Assembly: GCF_001602375.1 (NCBI RefSeq)
Contig: NZ_BCNY01000015.1
Span: 806,001 to 870,000, forward strand
DNA length: 64,000 bases
DNA from: Methanoculleus horonobensis
GTDB taxonomy: Archaea > Halobacteriota > Methanomicrobia > Methanomicrobiales > Methanoculleaceae
Direction of reading: 5' to 3'
The position numbers and the translations under genes are program-made. The notes under the pieces were generated by a model, which was not told the origin of the DNA, made no database searches, and saw only the letters and a list, made by a program, of their open reading frames with translations. The number at the start of each line of letters is the position of its first letter. Position 1 is the stretch's first letter. Of the stretch, positions 60,998 through 64,000 are shown piece by piece.

Positions 60998-61422
60998 ACA
61001 CAACATGCCTCTATGACGCTCCTTTTTTACCTCTTTCCAGGGACTCTGATTATCAACTTGCAGCTGCGGTCATGCTGTTCTGGACGAATTCCTGATCGAG
61101 GATTCGATGGAGTGATGGGAGACGAGGGTATCCTTACAGGAAGTATCCTGCAATCAAAATCGCCCGACTGGCAACATCAAAAACGCATCAGAGAAAAGGC
61201 ATTGGTTCTCTGATGCTCCGCGAGGTCCTGGCGCTCACAATAATGATATCCGGGTATGTCGGATGTAGGATCATCACGGTGGATGCAAAACCCGGCTCCG
61301 TGGGCTTTTACGAGAAATTTGGGTTCAAACGGGCAATGAGCAAACGTTCCGATCCTGTCCCTACTGTCCCTATGTACATGGACTATCATCGACTGCTGGA
61401 GGAGGAGCCCCGAATTGGGTGA
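60994..61422 (+). pseudogene. GNAT acetyltransferase toxin, disrupted
   Basis: Remains of a GNAT-fold N-acetyltransferase of the toxin type. The N-terminal part, from the GTG at 60994, reads LYDAPFLPLSRDSDYQLAAA and then stops after a frame change at about 61077-61095. A second frame gives VLDEFLIEDSME. From 61123 on a third segment reads YPYRKYPAIKIARLATSKTHQRKGIGSLML, the acetyl-CoA binding region, and VGCRIITVDAKPGSVGFYEKFGFKRA to the end. The middle, about 60 residues, is missing. So the enzyme is non-functional. It follows its antitoxin-like partner directly. Confidence 0.75.
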
Positions 61423-61492
61423 CCACACGCCCCGGGACTTCTGCCCAGAACCCGCCCTCTTCGGCCTTCTGGATCACAACCGTAAACTCCAT
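61370..61492 (-). pseudogene. HicB antitoxin remnant
   Basis: On the minus strand MEFTVVIQKAEEGGFWAEVP is a clear HicB N-terminus, with a GGAGGTG ribosome binding site at 61498-61504. After about 20 residues the homology breaks and the sequence runs into the 3' end of the GNAT remnant, so about 50-60 residues are lost. The break is near 61430, probably a deletion junction. Confidence 0.65.
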
Positions 61493-61538
61493 TTTTAGCA
61501 CCTCCATTTTAAAGCAATGCAAGCAACTCTTCCTCTGT

Positions 61539-61680
61539 TTATCCGGCTTTCTTTATTGCCGCCGTAAGAAGTCCGATCTTTAGCTCCTTTGACCAGGGCA
61601 GAGTTATAATCGCTCCGGACGGCATTTTGATGTCGCCGTGATCGCCTTTTACCTGCCGCATCACGCCGCTGCCCGTATGA
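61539..61680 (-). pseudogene. HicA toxin remnant (5' truncated)
   Basis: The minus frame ends RQVKGDHGDIKMPSGAIITL, then PWSKELKIGLLTAAIKKAG, which matches the C-terminal two thirds of HicA-like toxins (His in GDHGD, then KELKIGLL and KKAG). The N-terminal part is absent because the frame upstream is unrelated. It lies 40 bases before the HicB remnant. Confidence 0.55.
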
Positions 61681-61808
61681 TGGCCCGCACCGCCTCGTGG
61701 TCTTTGGTTCCCGAAGCATCCCCGAACCAGCCCCTCATCCTATAATAGCCCCACCAAAGGATATGCGTTCTGCAGGGGTTCAGCGCATCCTCGCCTCTCG
61801 GGCGAACC

Positions 61809-61816
61809 CTTATATC
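61809..61816 (+). promoter_or_regulatory. TATA box of mntA-hepT
   Basis: CTTATATC, about 40 bases before the ATG at 61853; the GGAGAGGG at 61840-61847 is the ribosome binding site. Confidence 0.55.
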
Positions 61817-61852
61817 CCCTGCTCCATAAGATCGATGCAGGAGAGGGTTTGA

Positions 61853-62143
61853 ATGAGTCTGCATGCGGAACTGCTCAAAAGAAGGGATGAGATCCTCGAG
61901 ATCGCAGCCAGACATGGTGCCCGCACCCTCAGAGTCTTTGGATCGGTGGCCCGGGGTGAGGAGACCCCGGCAAGCGACCTCGACCTCCTCGTCGAGTTCG
62001 AGCCCGGAAGGAGCCTCCTTGACCACATTGCCCTCGCCCAGGATCTGCAAGACCTGCTTGGCCGTGATGTCGACGTGGTGACCGAGAAAGGACTGCACTG
62101 GTATATCAGGGATCGCGTCTGCCGGGAGGCCGTGCCGCTGTGA
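61853..62143 (+). CDS. mntA: MntA-type nucleotidyltransferase antitoxin
   Basis: A 96-residue minimal nucleotidyltransferase with FGSVARGEETPASDLDLLVEF (about 28-48), the GS-x10-DxD motif. In MntA-HepT systems it AMPylates the HepT toxin at a tyrosine near the catalytic site. Directly coupled (TGA/GTG overlap) with the downstream HEPN protein gene. Confidence 0.9.
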   Translation: MSLHAELLKRRDEILEIAARHGARTLRVFGSVARGEETPASDLDLLVEFEPGRSLLDHIALAQDLQDLLGRDVDVVTEKGLHWYIRDRVCREAVPL

Positions 62144-62481
62144 GTGACGACTGCCTCTATCTCATCCATATCCTCGAGTCGATAGAGCGGATTGAGGATT
62201 ATACGCGAGAAGGGCGAGACGTGTTCATGAACTCCCCGATGGCACAGGACGCGGTGATACGGAACTTTGAGATTATCGGCGAGGCGGTGAAACAGATTCC
62301 GGTATTTCTGAAGGAGGAACATCCAGATATCCCGTGGCGCCGGATTGCGGGTCTTCGTGACGTCCTGATCCACCAGTACATGAGTGTGGACCTGGAGGCC
62401 GTTTGGGCTATCACCGGAGAAGATCTCCCTGAGTTCAAGCGGGCAGTTGCGGAGATCCTTGCTGGACTGCAGGGCCGCTGA
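62140..62481 (+). CDS. hepT: HepT-like HEPN ribonuclease toxin (DUF86)
   Basis: A 113-residue helical protein with the HEPN RNase motif R-x4-H: RDVLIHQY (about 85-92), where the following Tyr is the AMPylation site. Upstream RNFEIIGEAVKQIP is also typical for DUF86. With a GTG start overlapping mntA by four bases. Cleaves RNA, neutralised by MntA. The pair appears intact. Confidence 0.9.
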   Translation: MSDDCLYLIHILESIERIEDYTREGRDVFMNSPMAQDAVIRNFEIIGEAVKQIPVFLKEEHPDIPWRRIAGLRDVLIHQYMSVDLEAVWAITGEDLPEFKRAVAEILAGLQGR

Positions 62482-62707
62482 GCAGCCCGCCCGACCCCTC
62501 TCACTATAACCTCACCCAAGCGCCGTCTCGCCTGGATGAGGCGTAGCTCCCGGTCCGGTGCTTCGCCGGGATCTGTATCCACACCAAACGCCGCGAGAGA
62601 AGTCCGGGGAATGTTGGGCTCCGGGTAGATGCCGTCTGCCCGCTCCCCCGATCAGCCGTCCTTAAGTAGTACAAAACCTCAATTTCAGGTAGGATGGGGT
62701 TACACGT
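62482..62707. other. Intergenic segment before AMP phosphorylase
   Basis: No gene is supported. CCTTAAGTAGTAC near 62658-62670 is a weak TATA-like element about 45 bases before the start at 62708. Confidence 0.35.
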
Positions 62708-64000
62708 ATGAAACTGACCGTGAAACTACTCGACATCGCAAACCGTGGGGTTCTCCTCCACAGCACCGACGCCAGGAACATGCGGGTCCGCGACGGCGAC
62801 CGCGTTCTGGTCGCCGACGAGGCGACCGGAAAGACCGCCCAGGCCCACGTCGACACCACCGGCTCGCTCATCGAGCCGGGTGTCATCGGGGTCTACCGCC
62901 CGCTGAACGCGACGCTTGCCGTCGACGAAGGGGCCGTTGTCGTGGTCCGGAGTGCCGAGCGGCCCGCATCCCTCCGGCACATCAAGAAGAAGATGGACGG
63001 CGGCCGGTTCACCAAGGACGAGACCGTGGATATCGTCAGGGATATCGTCGACGACATCCTCTCGCCCGGCGAGATCACCGCCTACGTCACCGCGTCGTAC
63101 ATCAACGGCCTCGACATGGACGAGGTGGAGTACCTGACGAGGGCCACGGTCGAGACCGGGGAGCGCCTCCACTTCACCCGGCACCCCATCGTCGACAAGC
63201 ACTCCATCGGGGGCGTGCCCGGGAACAAGATCACCCTCCTGATCGCGCCGATCATCGCCGCGAGCGGCCTTTTGATCCCGAAGACCAGTTCCCGCGCCAT
63301 CACCGGCGCCGGCGGGACCGCCGACCTCATGGAAGTTCTCGCGCCGGTCTCATTCACGGCGACCGAGGTGCAGCAGATGACCGAGAAGGTCGGAGGTGTC
63401 ATCGTCTGGGGCGGCGCCACGAACATCGCCCCCGCTGACGACAAGATCATCACCTACGAGTACCCGCTCCGGATCGACGCCCGGGGCCAGATGATCGCGA
63501 GCGTCATGGCGAAGAAGTTTGCCGTCGGCGCCGACCTCGTGGTCATCGACATCCCGGTCGGTCGCAACACCAAGATCCCGGACCCCCAGGAGGGCCGGAA
63601 ACTCGCCCGGGAGTTCATCGAGATCGGGGAACGGCTCGGCATGCGGGTCGAGTGCGCGCTCAGTTATGGGGAGTCGCTCGTCGGCCACACCATCGGCCCG
63701 AACCTCGAGGTGCGTGAAGCCCTCGCCGTCCTCGAAGGCGCGACCGAACCGAGTTCCCTGGTCCAGAAGAGCCTCTCGCTCTCCGGGATTGCGCTCGAGA
63801 TGGCCGGGAAGGCCGCACAGGGGCAGGGGTACCAGGCGGCCGCAGAGCTACTCCGGAGCGGGAAGGCGCTCGAGAAGATGCGGCAGATCATCGAGATCCA
63901 GGGCGGTGATCCGACCGTGAAGGCCGAGGATATCGTTCCGGGCGAGTACCGGTTCGATGTCCGGGCGCCGCAGGACGGCTACGTCATCGAACTGAACAAC
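62708..64000 (+). CDS. deoA: AMP phosphorylase (3' partial)
   Basis: Converts AMP and phosphate to adenine and ribose-1,5-bisphosphate, the first step of the archaeal route that feeds type III RubisCO. 431 residues are visible of about 500; the C-terminal end is beyond the window. N-terminal domain [15 protein letters not shown], then the pyrimidine-nucleoside-phosphorylase fold: [37 protein letters not shown] (about 160-200) and [13 protein letters not shown]. The start ATG at 62708 agrees with the family. Confidence 0.94.
   Translation, partial: MKLTVKLLDIANRGVLLHSTDARNMRVRDGDRVLVADEATGKTAQAHVDTTGSLIEPGVIGVYRPLNATLAVDEGAVVVVRSAERPASLRHIKKKMDGGRFTKDETVDIVRDIVDDILSPGEITAYVTASYINGLDMDEVEYLTRATVETGERLHFTRHPIVDKHSIGGVPGNKITLLIAPIIAASGLLIPKTSSRAITGAGGTADLMEVLAPVSFTATEVQQMTEKVGGVIVWGGATNIAPADDKIITYEYPLRIDARGQMIASVMAKKFAVGADLVVIDIPVGRNTKIPDPQEGRKLAREFIEIGERLGMRVECALSYGESLVGHTIGPNLEVREALAVLEGATEPSSLVQKSLSLSGIALEMAGKAAQGQGYQAAAELLRSGKALEKMRQIIEIQGGDPTVKAEDIVPGEYRFDVRAPQDGYVIELNN

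Noticed and set aside
1-64000. CRISPR arrays, rRNA operons and prophage structural genes
   Set aside because: No regular direct repeats with unique spacers, no rRNA sequence and no phage structural proteins were recognised in the window.

Overview
The window reads as chromosomal DNA of a methanogenic archaeon, most likely a Methanomicrobiales member close to Methanoculleus (inference). Supporting signs are: archaeal information genes (Cbf5, a Nop5-fibrillarin pair, RNase HII, archaeal-type thymidylate synthase), a geranylgeranyl reductase with its ferredoxin for archaeal lipids, anaerobic cobalamin genes plus a CbiMNQO metal importer and CbiA/CfbB-type amidase, AMP phosphorylase, and a large S-layer protein ending in a PGF-CTERM sorting signal. 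Promoters are archaeal TATA boxes, and several lie about 25-28 bases before the start codon, as in leaderless mRNAs. Base composition is high G+C, which produces long antisense open frames that I left out.

Layout. 1-3.0 kb: MacB-type ABC exporter (ATPase cut by the window edge, then two paralogous permeases). 3.1-9.5 kb: unknown nuclease-like protein, half-length MarC-like protein, PAP2 phosphatase, archaellin/pilin-like protein, NfeD-slipin pair, branched-chain-amino-acid-type binding lipoprotein. 9.7-11.5 kb: restriction-modification locus with an intact beta-class methyltransferase and an XhoI/PaeR7I-like endonuclease broken by a one-base deletion. 11.6-15.7 kb: site-2 protease, RNase HII, TrkA-like regulator, geranylgeranyl reductase and ferredoxin. 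15.8-21.5 kb: tightly overlapping cbiT-L-F-G-H-C-D-E operon. 21.6-26 kb: accessory island with an A+T-rich AlbA_2 regulator, an IS5-type transposase remnant, and two methyltransferases that look like a DpnII-type pair without its endonuclease.

26.1-37.9 kb: multi-PAS histidine kinase, PQQ-type sugar dehydrogenase, SpoIIE-type phosphatase with sensor domain, lone Cache protein, several membrane proteins, and a CDF metal transporter. 38.0-44.7 kb: pyruvate kinase, cbiMNQO importer (the ATPase carries an unexplained C-terminal extension), divergent cbiA/cfbB, and a cupredoxin-like lipoprotein lacking its copper ligands. 45-54.3 kb: VOC protein, aldo/keto reductase, MFS transporter, CPBP protease, tRNA-Ser, Cbf5, HemD, TctA-like membrane protein, Nop5-fibrillarin, DUF1614 protein.

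54.4-64 kb: toxin-antitoxin-rich stretch (orphan nucleotidyltransferase, HicBA, decayed GNAT and HicAB modules, MntA-HepT) interrupted by a sugar-isomerase-like gene, tRNA-Gln, thymidylate synthase, the S-layer gene and finally AMP phosphorylase, cut by the window end.

How the parts work together: CbiMNQO imports Co or Ni, the cbi operon and HemD build the corrin ring, and CbiA/CfbB amidates cobyrinate or Ni-sirohydrochlorin for cobalamin or F430. The most notable irregularities are the broken restriction enzyme, the decayed toxin-antitoxin modules, the ligand-less cupredoxin and the extended CbiO. I did not find a clearly new system; these are the best leads.
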